NCBI RefSeq assembly: GCF_023701485.1
Contig: NZ_JAMQBK010000032.1
Location: 1-64,000 of the forward strand
Source of the DNA: Aporhodopirellula aestuarii
GTDB lineage: Bacteria > Planctomycetota > Planctomycetia > Pirellulales > Pirellulaceae
Length of the DNA: 64,000 bases
Direction: 5' to 3'
Part shown: positions 1 through 9,081 of the stretch, one piece after another
Layout of the letters: the number at the start of each line of letters is the position of its first letter
Numbering within the stretch: the stretch's first letter is position 1
Program-made: the position numbers and the translations under genes
Notes under the pieces: model-generated
The model's input: the letters and a program-made list of their open reading frames with translations, nothing else
Told to the model about the DNA's origin: nothing
The model's database searches: none

Positions 1-15
1 TGTTGAAAATCAACA
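1..15 (-). terminator. Small hairpin beyond the glycosyltransferase stop
   Basis: Six-base perfect inverted repeat TGTTGA / TCAACA with an AAA loop, lying just past the stop of the leftmost minus-strand gene. It is placed like a transcription terminator but has no clear U-tract, so it may simply be an intergenic repeat cut by the window edge. Confidence 0.25.
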
Positions 16-28
16 GGCTGTTAGGGCG

Positions 29-1108
29 TTAGAGATCTTGATAGCAGCGAAGCGTTAACTCTGCCGTTCTATCCCATGTAAGCTCACGGGCATTCTTCAC
101 AGCATTCTCTCGAATCTTCAACGACAAGTCACTTGACAATGCCTTTGAAACAGCCGTCGCAATTGATCCCGATGAGCATGGATCAAAATAGATTGCGCTG
201 TCTCCGGCCACCTCTCGAAAGACAGGCAGGTCACTTAGCACCGGAACCGTTCCGCAGTTCTGACTCTCTACAACAGGTAAACCGAAACCTTCGGAAAGAC
301 TTGGAAACACAAAACAAGCGGCGCGAGAATAAAGATTTCTCAGCGTGGAGTCATCGACGCGTCCCAAATTCTCTACACGTGACTCAAGTTGCTTGAAACG
401 AAGCAGATTCAACTCATCATCACTAAATGGTGACCCAACAACCTTCAAAGGAAGGTTCCCCGGCCATGCCGTGTGCAACATCGCTTCGAGCAGCATCAGG
501 AAGTTTTTGTACATCCCGCGATTCCCGACGAACAAACAGAATGACTCAGCTTCTTCTACAGAGCGTTCCACAGCCGGCCCAAGGTGCTCCGACCCAAGAG
601 TTGCGACTGTTACGCGCCCCAACAGCCAAGGATAAAACAGACAGACGTCCTTCTTTGTAGACTCGGAGACCGCCAACACATGCTTGGCCTGAACAAAACA
701 CTTCACTTTCTCTGAAGTTTGCTCACAAAGAGATGGATCGAAATAGAAGTATTTTTCTGACGTGCAATCGTGCGCCGTTACTACGGATTTTGAATTCCTA
801 CGTGGATCAGGTGTATAAAACGTCGAATGCCAGATCGCACCGGCGTAAGCTTTTTCGAGGTGTCGAATTGATCTGCCTCGGGCAATGCGTCGCAAAACAA
901 ACTTTCGCGAATTCGAATTTTGCCGATGAAAGCTGCGCCTTACTTCCACGTTTGGAGGAAGTTCTTTGACCGCATCGTTTTCCAGAAGTACGACGTAATT
1001 CACGTCTTGAGAATTGCGGCGCATGACTTCATAGAAGACTCTCCAAACCCCATTCTGGTGAGGATTCTCAAATGCAACGCCGTCTACAAGGACAGTTATT
1101 TTTGACAT
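29..1108 (-). CDS. GT4-family glycosyltransferase
   Basis: A 359-aa cytoplasmic glycosyltransferase with the two-Rossmann GT-B layout. The C-terminal half carries the family signature: a FVG..G..KN nucleotide-binding strand near residue 190 and the acidic E-x7-E motif (EGFGLPVVE, residues 273-281) that contacts the nucleotide-sugar in GT4 retaining enzymes. No signal peptide or membrane segment is seen. Its start overlaps the end of the upstream methyltransferase by 13 bases, so the two are probably co-translated. With the ABC exporter immediately upstream, it most likely adds a sugar to a surface polysaccharide before export. Donor and acceptor cannot be read from the sequence. The family call is firm, the role is inferred. 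Confidence 0.9.
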   Translation of the reverse strand: MSKITVLVDGVAFENPHQNGVWRVFYEVMRRNSQDVNYVVLLENDAVKELPPNVEVRRSFHRQNSNSRKFVLRRIARGRSIRHLEKAYAGAIWHSTFYTPDPRRNSKSVVTAHDCTSEKYFYFDPSLCEQTSEKVKCFVQAKHVLAVSESTKKDVCLFYPWLLGRVTVATLGSEHLGPAVERSVEEAESFCLFVGNRGMYKNFLMLLEAMLHTAWPGNLPLKVVGSPFSDDELNLLRFKQLESRVENLGRVDDSTLRNLYSRAACFVFPSLSEGFGLPVVESQNCGTVPVLSDLPVFREVAGDSAIYFDPCSSGSIATAVSKALSSDLSLKIRENAVKNARELTWDRTAELTLRCYQDL

Positions 1109-1998
1109 GCCGAACTTCCGCCTGGACGATCGGGCTGTTGTGCCTTCGTATTTTTCAACTGCTCAACTGCATTTGCAAAATCAGCAGGTAGAAGACTTTC
1201 GCGGCGGTTTGACTGAGTCCGCATACGCTTCCCGCGACGCCAAACTGGTTCAGCTAACAAGCGAAACAAGCTAGATGACGACCGCTCAGCTGGAAACGGA
1301 TCTATTTCCAGCTTTCTAGCTGACAGGATGTGATTCGCTGTGTTATCAGAGTAAAGGAAGAGATTGAACTCCTCCGCCAACGAGTGCAGTGCTTTCCGGC
1401 TATAGAAACTGACGTGCTGGCCTGTTTCAGGCGTAAAATACCACCAGTCACTCTCAGCGTTCAAGGGTTGCTCCGGAACAAGTTCAGTGGAAAAGAGAAT
1501 GGTGCCCGACACAGAGAGAAGTTGGCGAATTAATTCCCGGGGATTGGGTGCATGCTCAAACACTTCCCACGCAGTCACCAGATCGAACTTCGACAACCCG
1601 ACGGGCTCCAACGCGTCCAGCTCAAATCCTTTCGCAAAAATGTTCTGGCAGTAGATATCGTAGTGCCGGAAATCAAATCCTTTGTCTCGCATTAATCTCG
1701 TGAACAGACCGTATCCCCCGCCAAAATCTAGAAACGTTTTGGCGTCTGGCAGGGCCCGATCGATTAGCCGTTCAGCTGCTTCCGCCTTGTTCACATTGCG
1801 ACCCGCCAGCCCAAGGTCGAGATCCGTGATTGCAGTGGAATAGGCCTCATCGAGCCAATAAGGTTCATCAGTTTGAATGAACATTGTCTCAAGACACTGC
1901 CAATAGGTCACACAATATTTCCCGAGCACTTTCGCATCGAATATCGGCTTAACTGGCCCACCAGTTATTTTGCTTTTGACCGTTTGAGTGCTATCCAT
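1096..1998 (-). CDS. Class I SAM-dependent methyltransferase
   Basis: A 300-aa protein with a Methyltransf_23-type Rossmann fold. SAM motif I is seen as LDFGGGYG (about residues 90-97), followed by a D-I-Y acidic loop and a post-motif region with AWEVFEH around residue 145, where the glycine-rich pocket closes. It lies between a glycosyltransferase and a Wzt-like ATPase on the same strand. In ABC-dependent O-antigen systems a methyltransferase at this position can cap the non-reducing end of the glycan as an export signal, and that is a reasonable inference here. The C-terminal ~40 residues are basic and look disordered. The substrate is unknown; it could equally modify internal sugars. Confidence 0.88.
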   Translation of the reverse strand: MDSTQTVKSKITGGPVKPIFDAKVLGKYCVTYWQCLETMFIQTDEPYWLDEAYSTAITDLDLGLAGRNVNKAEAAERLIDRALPDAKTFLDFGGGYGLFTRLMRDKGFDFRHYDIYCQNIFAKGFELDALEPVGLSKFDLVTAWEVFEHAPNPRELIRQLLSVSGTILFSTELVPEQPLNAESDWWYFTPETGQHVSFYSRKALHSLAEEFNLFLYSDNTANHILSARKLEIDPFPAERSSSSLFRLLAEPVWRRGKRMRTQSNRRESLLPADFANAVEQLKNTKAQQPDRPGGSSACQK

Positions 1999-2085
1999 CT
2001 GAAATCGTCATGTAAAGTTAAGCTGCAGTGTACGTCTATGCGGTCGCTACTCCCGCGATCTTAGCAACACAAATTGGCTCCCTCG

Positions 2086-3357
2086 CTAAGAAACTTGGCC
2101 TGCTTGTTCATGCCAATCACATCGAACATAGACACAACCCACGTCGACATCTTTATAGCGGGAGAAATGATAGCCATCATCGACAATTTCGAAACGAAAC
2201 ACCTCTTTCAAAATCTGCACAATTCGAGAGTTGGGCACACTTGCGGCTAGTTCGACAGTGTAGTGGCCCGGAACAAGCGTCTCAGCTGGGATTGACACTG
2301 TCGCTTCGGACAAACCAACTGAAACGGGATGATCGAAACACATGGATCTTTCCGAAGTAAACACCCGATTCCCATTGACACCATATATCGCGACAGCAAG
2401 CTCCAAACCGACTATCTCAACTTCCAAAAAATACTCGAACTTGAGATTTACCTTGGATCGAAAACCAATTTTGTCGACGCTGCCATCCGACGAGTCGAGG
2501 GAAACAGATCGAAACTTGAGTTCGCTGTCTAACTGCAAGGCGATTAAATCTTTTGGGGATTGATACAACGGAGAACTGTCGTGGTAAAACCTAATTGCAT
2601 TCTGCGGTGACTCGACAATTGCGAGCGCACCTTGATCGAGGACTACGGCGCGGGTGCAAAGATTTGCCATCGCTCCCATGTTATGACTCACAAACAGCAC
2701 GGTTTTCCCCGCCCCACTCGAGACACTCTGCATTTTTGCAATGCAACGCTTCTGAAATTCGGCGTCGCCAACAGCGAGCACTTCATCGACAACTAAGATT
2801 TCACATTCAAGATGAGCGGCTACCGCAAACCCAAGTCGGACCATCATCCCGCTGCTGTATCGTTTAACCGGGGTATCGATGTATTTTGCACAGCCGCTAA
2901 AGTCAATGATTGCGTCAAGCTGCCTCGCTATCTCCGGTCGCTGCATACCCAAAATTGCGCCGTTGAGGTAAATGTTTTCGCGTCCAGTGAGCTCAGGATG
3001 AAAACCGGTCCCAACTTCCAACAGACTTGCGATGCGTCCCCTGGCTCTTATCCGCCCAGCGGTCGGCGCAGTGACCCGGGATAGCAATTTTAACAGTGTG
3101 CTTTTACCGGCACCGTTGCGACCGATAACCCCCAGTATTTCCCCTTGCTTGACATCAAACGAAATATCCTTGAGCGCCCAGACGTATTCGCCGCCTTTTT
3201 GCGCACGGTCGTTGACCGAGCCCACTAACGCAAAAGGGTCAGGCTTGCCACGAAGCTTCGCCCACGCCCGATGCAAGTCGTGCGATAGCGTTCCCGTTCC
3301 GACTTCACCGAGTCGGTACTGTTTGGAAACGTTTTCAAAGCGGATGGCAGCTGTCAC
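2086..3357 (-). CDS. Polysaccharide ABC exporter, ATP-binding subunit (Wzt-type) with C-terminal domain
   Basis: A 423-aa ATPase of the Wzt/KpsT/TagH branch. Walker A is GRNGAGKST at residues 79-87, the family-typical signature loop is YSSGM near residue 165, and Walker B is ILVVDEVLAVGDAEF near residue 190, ending in the D-loop. From about residue 260 there is an extra ~160-aa beta-rich domain typical of Wzt subunits that bind the modified end of the exported glycan. It works with the permease encoded 147 bases upstream and sits in the inner membrane complex. The methyltransferase downstream fits a terminal-modification recognition mechanism. Family assignment is secure; the exported polymer is not known. 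Confidence 0.93.
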   Translation of the reverse strand: MTAAIRFENVSKQYRLGEVGTGTLSHDLHRAWAKLRGKPDPFALVGSVNDRAQKGGEYVWALKDISFDVKQGEILGVIGRNGAGKSTLLKLLSRVTAPTAGRIRARGRIASLLEVGTGFHPELTGRENIYLNGAILGMQRPEIARQLDAIIDFSGCAKYIDTPVKRYSSGMMVRLGFAVAAHLECEILVVDEVLAVGDAEFQKRCIAKMQSVSSGAGKTVLFVSHNMGAMANLCTRAVVLDQGALAIVESPQNAIRFYHDSSPLYQSPKDLIALQLDSELKFRSVSLDSSDGSVDKIGFRSKVNLKFEYFLEVEIVGLELAVAIYGVNGNRVFTSERSMCFDHPVSVGLSEATVSIPAETLVPGHYTVELAASVPNSRIVQILKEVFRFEIVDDGYHFSRYKDVDVGCVYVRCDWHEQAGQVS

Positions 3358-3504
3358 AATCTGATCAGTACGGATTTAGGTTAGTTGGAGGTGGCAAGCC
3401 ATTCTGCGGTTCTTCCCGAACTTGGTGAGGGGAGCACGTTTGCTAATCTTACGCTGGGCTATCAGATTCACTGCAATCGCAACGGCGTTTCTTCTCGTCC
3501 CAAC

Positions 3505-4377
3505 TCACACTGTGTCCATAAACGTTCGCTCCACCCGATTAAAGATGAGCGTCGAGATCAAAAAAACGCCGATCGAGAAGAGCACGGAATACGCAATGCC
3601 CATCGGACTCACACTACCCGATCCCAAAAATCCGTGCCGCGCCGCTTCGAATACCGGGATCAGAGGGTTCCATGCAAACAATGGCTGTAGCTTCTCGGGA
3701 ATTTGCGAAAAGGGGTAGATCACAGGACTCGCATACATCAAAAGCTGAACACCAAACTGCAGCAAGAATGCCATGTCGCGATACTTGGTCGTCATCGCCG
3801 AGAACAACATACCAAGCCCTAAACCGAGTACTGCCATGATCGCAACGAGCAGAGGAAACAGCAAAACGGTCAACTGAAGATGAACCTCGCCACGCCAGTA
3901 GTAATAGCCAGCAATGAGCAAGAAGAGGACAAACTGAATTGCGAACCGAAACAGATTGGACAGGACGATCGAAAGCGGGGTAATGATTCTCGGAAAGTAG
4001 ACTTTGCCGAACAGGCTTGCATTGTCACGAAACACGGTGGCCGTTTTGGTGAAACACTCCGAAAAGTAATTCCAAAAAGCGATGCCGCAGAGGTAGAACA
4101 ACACCTGCGGTAAGCCATCGGTCGAAAGCCCAGCAATTTGGCCAAACACGAGAACGTAGATGGACGTCGTCAGCAGCGGCTGAATGAAGAACCAAAGCGG
4201 CCCCAAAATGGTTTGCTTGTAGAACGAAACAATGTCTCGTCGCACAAAGAGATATAGCAAATCGCGATAACGCCAGACTTCGCCAAGCCGAAGAGACAAC
4301 AGCGACGCGTGGGGCTCGATATCGAGATCCCATGCTTCATCTTCTTCCGTATCGCTGGGAGCGCAAATGCTATTCAT
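3505..4377 (-). CDS. Polysaccharide ABC exporter, permease subunit (Wzm-type, ABC2)
   Basis: A 290-aa integral membrane protein. After an acidic cytoplasmic N-terminus it has the amphipathic segment and first helix typical of O-antigen/capsule permeases (YRDLLYLFVRRDIVSFYKQ followed by LGPLWFFIQPLL), then about six hydrophobic spans ending with an F-N-R-x-E-R-T-F-M-D-T-V tail characteristic of the ABC2 polysaccharide subfamily. Length matches the usual 260-290 aa. It is first in the four-gene minus-strand set and partners the ATPase downstream. The promoter should lie in the divergent gap to its right. Confidence 0.93.
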   Translation of the reverse strand: MNSICAPSDTEEDEAWDLDIEPHASLLSLRLGEVWRYRDLLYLFVRRDIVSFYKQTILGPLWFFIQPLLTTSIYVLVFGQIAGLSTDGLPQVLFYLCGIAFWNYFSECFTKTATVFRDNASLFGKVYFPRIITPLSIVLSNLFRFAIQFVLFLLIAGYYYWRGEVHLQLTVLLFPLLVAIMAVLGLGLGMLFSAMTTKYRDMAFLLQFGVQLLMYASPVIYPFSQIPEKLQPLFAWNPLIPVFEAARHGFLGSGSVSPMGIAYSVLFSIGVFLISTLIFNRVERTFMDTV

Positions 4378-4868
4378 CGCCCGTGATCAACCTGAATATC
4401 ATCTGCAAGAACATTGGATGTGGTTTTGTCCGTGGCGAAGTAGTTATCGGTGGCGAGAAACAGCAGCACATGCGACTCGGAAAGAGAAGACTGCGCGGAC
4501 TTCGTCTCCTCGGGTGACACCAACTACGGACTCAAAACGAGCCCCGTCCAAGTTTAGCGAAACCGAGTCCATTCAGGGAAACGACGTCCAAAACATGAAC
4601 TTTCAGGGCATCACCGACGCATATCAAGCAAACGACGCACTGAAACGGTCAAGCACCTTGCCGCGAAACACGCAAAACATCAGTGCCCGGCTACGAAGTA
4701 ACGGACGCATCGGTTCATCCATTTCGCTAAGTCGCAACAGCGAGACTCGAGTACGCAAGCGAAAAAAGAACCTCTTTGGGGGGACCGATCGCTTCAAATG
4801 AGCCCAGCAGAGCGTATGATAAGGCAGTGGAGCCCGAAGTATTCCCACGTTAACCGCGACGATCATCA
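4378..4868. other. Divergent intergenic region, no gene seen
   Basis: A 491-base gap between the start of the polysaccharide permease (minus) and a secreted protein (plus). Short open frames on both strands lack coding character. It must hold two divergent promoters, but no clear -35/-10 pair, operator or hairpin was identified by eye. Confidence 0.5.
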
Positions 4869-6710
4869 TTGCACGAGTTTTTTATGGCTACGACAGGGAC
4901 AACAACCCATCCGATTGTGATGCGTGGATTCGAATGTTCAATCAGCTCTCGCATGCAAACTAGCAAAAACACGGGTCTAGACCGCGGCGTCCCGGGAAAG
5001 AGTTTGAAACCGTCTGCCAGCCTGAAAAACAGCTGGAAACTGCGATCTTTTCCCGTGGGGCACATTTCCATTGCCGCCTTGCTGCTCACATCATTCATCG
5101 CGAATTCCGCCTACGGGTACACATCGAATGACCCGGTGGTGAAATCGATGATCGACCAGGGAATCAAACGGCTTGAAAAGGACCTCAAAACGGCGACCCA
5201 CTACCCTGTAGGGGTATTCCATTCTGGTGGTACCGGTGAGCATTCATTAGCTGGCTATGCAATGATGAAACTGACTCACGACCCAGCCAATCCGGTTGTC
5301 CAACGCGGCATCCAATCATCACTCCTGTTTGTCCGCAGTATGTCTGGGAGAGATCCAGGCGGTGCAAACAGCAAAACAGTTTACTCCGCTGCGGTAGCAA
5401 CACTTCTGTTGGCAGAAGTGGACAAAATGAAATACCGCAAAGAACTCAACTCACTCGAATCCTATTTCCGTCGAGTTCAATTCCGAAACGGCGGCTATGG
5501 ATATGCTGGGACGCAAAAAGGCGACGTGTCTCAAACCCAGTACGCGATTCTGGCGCTCTGGACACTCGACAATGCCGGAATCGTGATCGATTACGACGGC
5601 ATTGCAAAAACGATGCAGTGGCTGCTGCGAGTTCAGGACATCAGTGGCGCTTGGCCATACCAAGGGATTGACCCGCCCGGTGACGCGAGAATCAGGCAGA
5701 CAATCGAGGTGGGGTTATCAATGGCGTATGCGGGCGGAAGCGCTTTGTTAATCGCTGCAGACATTCTGCAACTTTGGGATGCCGAATCCGAGGCGTCACT
5801 TCTCAAAGGGATGCCTCGTTCTGTTCGCCTGTACGAAGAAGGCATGGAAAACCTCGCCGTCAGACGACCAAAATTCCCAGTTGATAAGGTCCGTGCCTCG
5901 ATCAAAGACTGCGACGCATATATAGCGAAGCATGGCGACGGTCACGTCGCGTGGCCGTACTACTGTATCTACACAACTGAGAGATACGAAAGCTTTCGCG
6001 AGATCGCATTCAATCTTCCCAAAAACGCGCCCGCGAAATGGTACGACGAGGGCGTCGATTTTCTAAAGGGAAAGCAAGCGAATGGAGGTGGTTGGACGGG
6101 CACGTCTCAATTCGTCACCGCGAGCACGGCAAGTTCATTTGCGGTCTTGTTTTTGAGTCGCAGCACCCAGCACGCGATTGAGCAGGCTGCCGAAGGCTAC
6201 TTGACGGGAGGACAAGGACTTCCGGGCGACACTACAAAAATCCGAGTCGAGGGATCGCAGATCAAAGGCGAACCGGTTGCCGAAGCGGTGACGGATCTGC
6301 TCGACATGCTCGAAGGGGACGACGCCAACTCGCTGGAAGACAAGTCGTTGCCAGAGAACATGAAACTGGCGACGGACCCGAAGGCTCGACGCGCTCAACT
6401 TGATCGGCTCGAAAGGCTGGTTCGAGGTTCATCGTCGTGGCAGGCCCGCCGGGTGGCCGCTCGCCTGCTGGGGCAAAGCGATGAAATTCGCGTCGTCCCT
6501 TCTTTGATCTTTGCTTTGGACGACCAGGATACCACCGTTCGGACCTTTGCTCGCGACGGCCTGCGATTCATCAGCCGTAAATTCGAAGGCTTTGGGATGA
6601 AAATTGAACCTGGCGAAAAGCAAGACTACGGTGAGGTCCGCCGCGCTCAACGACTGTGGCGTGAGTGGTACCTAACCATGGACCCTGGGTACATTTTCTT
6701 GGCTGAGTAG
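4869..6710 (+). CDS. Secreted alpha/alpha-barrel (squalene-cyclase-like repeat) protein with HEAT-like C-terminus
   Basis: A 613-aa protein with a long N-terminal leader: a basic stretch, then a hydrophobic core (ISIAALLLTSFIANSAYG, about residues 60-78) that looks like an unusually long planctomycete signal peptide. A start at the internal Met near residue 18 or 29 is also possible. The mature part contains repeated helical hairpins ending in glycine-aromatic turns (GGYGYAG, GAWPYQG, GGGWTG), the pattern of prenyltransferase/squalene-cyclase-like alpha-alpha barrels. No catalytic DxDD cyclase motif was seen, so it is probably a fold relative and not a terpene cyclase. Residues ~500-580 resemble HEAT repeats. 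Its role is unknown; similar proteins are common and uncharacterised in planctomycetes. Confidence 0.8.
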   Translation: MHEFFMATTGTTTHPIVMRGFECSISSRMQTSKNTGLDRGVPGKSLKPSASLKNSWKLRSFPVGHISIAALLLTSFIANSAYGYTSNDPVVKSMIDQGIKRLEKDLKTATHYPVGVFHSGGTGEHSLAGYAMMKLTHDPANPVVQRGIQSSLLFVRSMSGRDPGGANSKTVYSAAVATLLLAEVDKMKYRKELNSLESYFRRVQFRNGGYGYAGTQKGDVSQTQYAILALWTLDNAGIVIDYDGIAKTMQWLLRVQDISGAWPYQGIDPPGDARIRQTIEVGLSMAYAGGSALLIAADILQLWDAESEASLLKGMPRSVRLYEEGMENLAVRRPKFPVDKVRASIKDCDAYIAKHGDGHVAWPYYCIYTTERYESFREIAFNLPKNAPAKWYDEGVDFLKGKQANGGGWTGTSQFVTASTASSFAVLFLSRSTQHAIEQAAEGYLTGGQGLPGDTTKIRVEGSQIKGEPVAEAVTDLLDMLEGDDANSLEDKSLPENMKLATDPKARRAQLDRLERLVRGSSSWQARRVAARLLGQSDEIRVVPSLIFALDDQDTTVRTFARDGLRFISRKFEGFGMKIEPGEKQDYGEVRRAQRLWREWYLTMDPGYIFLAE

Positions 6711-7244
6711 CGAACCCTTCTTGCGAATACCAGCGCACCGATTGGCTCACGATCAATTTGTCGACGGATAGCCGTCGGAAAACGCCACCGAAAGCTGCTG
6801 GCTTTGCCCGTCACGGCGGTAAACGCCGGAAGGTCGTCTAGGACAAACGCGCGGACATGCTCGTTCTATCACAGAATAGTTTTCGAACGCTCCCCGCAAG
6901 ACGCCGTGCTCACTACCCTCGACGCCACCCCCTCGCACGGCCAAACACGCATCCCCCGTCATCAATCCGATGAGCCCGACTTCTTAGATCCTGAAGCCGC
7001 AAAATCCCCGCGATTCACAACGCCCCTGCCCTCGGCAGCTACTGAACTAATTTACAATCAATAGCTGGACGGCGCCCACGACGAACCGGTGCTTTCCCGG
7101 CGCATGAGCGAGGCAACATCGTTTTTTCCTTCAGGCGTTGGGTTGGTCGAGGAGCGTGACCTAACGGCTTACTAGTAAGTCACGCCTTTTGAACAGATGT
7201 TGACGTTGTCCGGTTATCCACATTTTCTTGTTTGGAGTTCCTCA
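6711..7244. other. Intergenic region with a 12-bp palindrome
   Basis: A 534-base gap between two plus-strand genes of unknown role. An 86-codon open frame inside it has no convincing coding character. Near the right end is a perfect palindrome, CTTACTAGTAAG, at 7168-7179, about 65 bases before the next start. A ribosome-binding site GGAG at 7234-7237 precedes the ATG at 7245. Confidence 0.55.
7168..7179. repeat. Perfect 12-bp palindrome
   Basis: CTTACTAGTAAG is self-complementary. The flanks read GTGACctaacgg on the left and TCACgcc on the right, so GTGA/TCAC extends the symmetry at a distance. It could be an operator or part of a dispersed intergenic repeat; no second copy was spotted in this window. 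Confidence 0.4.
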
Positions 7245-9032
7245 ATGCGCACTGATTCCCCCCAGCGCCGACGACACAACGTTCACATTTTCTTCGCCGC
7301 GTTTGCGGTCTTTGTTTTCTGCTTGGGATCGGTAGCGACTGCCAATCCGTCGGACCGCAAACCAGTTGCGGCCTTGGATGTACACGGAACGATTCCGCAA
7401 GCAAACGCCTTAGCGGAAAGGCTGTACTCCCTCTTCAATGCTGCCGAGCCACTTCGGCTAGAAGGACATGCGTCGGGAGGCGACTACTCCAAATTACCAA
7501 TTGGCGAGTTGATGCGTGGGACGGGTGAAATATGGAAAGCGCACCGCGATGCCGTTCACTTGAAACTAATGGGTGAACCCGCAGGATATGAAATTGAGCA
7601 ACGACTGGCTGACCAAAGAAAGGACTATCCCGGTTTTGCATGGCGTTATGGCCAAACGCCTGATGGCCAGAAGATCAAAGCCAAAATGGAGATTAAGCTC
7701 CAGAGGGCAATGCCCAAAATTCAAAAATTGGCTGAACGAGCCGCACAGACACTGGCAGCCGGTAATCTCGATGCGTTTGAGTCAATGATGGAAAAAGAGG
7801 GAATTCAACTTAAACAGGACCTGTCTATTTTCCATCCAAACGACGCCCCAAAATTCGACTTCTTCTTTAACCTACTTGCTGAGGGAGACGCTCAGATCGC
7901 AAGGGCTCGGAGTACGGAGTATGCATTGATCGCCGAGAAAGCAGTAGCCAAGAACCTAGGAACTGCAAATGCGTTCGACGCGTTTGCCTCTGACGTCGTA
8001 TCGCAGCTTTCGCAATCAGGAACATTCAGGTCGACGGACGGCAAAACCGCAGATGCCGTCGCTGCAATTTCGAAAATAATCCGTGGATGGGAAAATGCGT
8101 GCGCGGCATTACTAAGAGCCAATGCCATTCGCGTCGCGTTTGGCATTAGCGCAGATCAAAGCGGCGACGCCGAGATCATTGCACGAATGCAATCGCTCAA
8201 CGATCGCGCGATCACCACGATTGCGTCCAGCATTGCCGAGGCGTCAAAACACGTCTCCGGCGACCAAGTGCCAACACTGTACCGCGGATTGCTTGCCCCC
8301 CTCAGCATTGCACTCAGAAGATCGGGGCCCGGTGCGGTTAAACTCTCGAACGCCTGTGCAGAACCCCTCAGCAATCTGGCAGCTAGAAATCCGGTGTTTG
8401 CCAAACAGCTCGACTCGTACCGGATGGCTACACAAGAAACGCTCCGCTGGCGTGAGAGCTTTGCCACAAAGCACGCAAAGCACATTTCAAGCGGCTACCC
8501 TTCTTCGGCGACTTTCTTGACAAACTCAAAGGTTCCTTCAGTACTCAACCCCTGGATTAATCGATACATGCCAACCACTGCTTCACAGCTGTTGTTGAAA
8601 AAAGTTTCTGATCAAGCCGTGACGCCACTTTCGGCAGGAGGACGTTTGGGTGTCGTTGCGTTCCAGGATCAGCACTACTCACTGATCGCTCTACCACTTC
8701 CTGTTGACGAGCAGATCGACGCTTTGAAGGTTTCGCTCCTGGTCAAGGACGAAAGTCCTCCACTAACCTTAGAAGCCGTCGACGCAATCACCTCTGGCAA
8801 TCGACAAGAATTTCTCTCAGTCGGTGGAGTGATCCGCAACGTGTCTCTCGAACCACTGCTGGTTCGATTCGCAGCCCTTCCGAACAGCGCAAGTATGGTC
8901 GTGCCATTAGGCACCATCCCAAGCCTCGGCGACGATAGGCGGCCACCGCTAAAGGCTGCGTGTTGGCGGCTAGATATCCAACCGCACTGGGCACAACACC
9001 GGTACTTTGTGGCAAAGGCATCCGCCAACTGA
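7245..9032 (+). CDS. Exported helical protein of unknown function
   Basis: A 595-aa protein starting at the ATG that follows a GGAG site at seven bases' spacing; an in-frame start 48 bases upstream lacks such a site. The first ~33 residues form a classic signal peptide with an arginine-rich n-region (QRRRH), a hydrophobic core (FFAAFAVFVFCLG) and a VATA cleavage site. The rest is mostly alpha-helical, with alanine- and lysine-rich stretches around residues 130-330 and a more beta-like C-terminal 120 residues. No known catalytic motif or domain was recognised. The C-terminal region could be a carbohydrate-binding or immunoglobulin-like module, but this is a guess. Confidence 0.75.
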   Translation: MRTDSPQRRRHNVHIFFAAFAVFVFCLGSVATANPSDRKPVAALDVHGTIPQANALAERLYSLFNAAEPLRLEGHASGGDYSKLPIGELMRGTGEIWKAHRDAVHLKLMGEPAGYEIEQRLADQRKDYPGFAWRYGQTPDGQKIKAKMEIKLQRAMPKIQKLAERAAQTLAAGNLDAFESMMEKEGIQLKQDLSIFHPNDAPKFDFFFNLLAEGDAQIARARSTEYALIAEKAVAKNLGTANAFDAFASDVVSQLSQSGTFRSTDGKTADAVAAISKIIRGWENACAALLRANAIRVAFGISADQSGDAEIIARMQSLNDRAITTIASSIAEASKHVSGDQVPTLYRGLLAPLSIALRRSGPGAVKLSNACAEPLSNLAARNPVFAKQLDSYRMATQETLRWRESFATKHAKHISSGYPSSATFLTNSKVPSVLNPWINRYMPTTASQLLLKKVSDQAVTPLSAGGRLGVVAFQDQHYSLIALPLPVDEQIDALKVSLLVKDESPPLTLEAVDAITSGNRQEFLSVGGVIRNVSLEPLLVRFAALPNSASMVVPLGTIPSLGDDRRPPLKAACWRLDIQPHWAQHRYFVAKASAN

Positions 9033-9081
9033 CGGCCTAAGCATCTACTGACGTCCTTGCCTCGTATAAACCGCGTTAAGG

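Noticed and set aside
4367-4801. 144-codon plus-strand frame over the permease start and divergent gap
   Set aside because: Arg/Ser/Thr-rich shadow frame without any domain; overlaps the well-supported permease start.
4869-6710. Possible squalene-hopene cyclase
   Set aside because: The barrel-like repeats are present, but the catalytic DxDD motif and normal QW repeats are missing, and the protein is exported; called fold-related only.
6804-7064. 86-codon plus-strand frame between two secreted proteins
   Set aside because: Arg/Thr/Pro-rich composition of the kind produced by chance frames; no start signal or domain.
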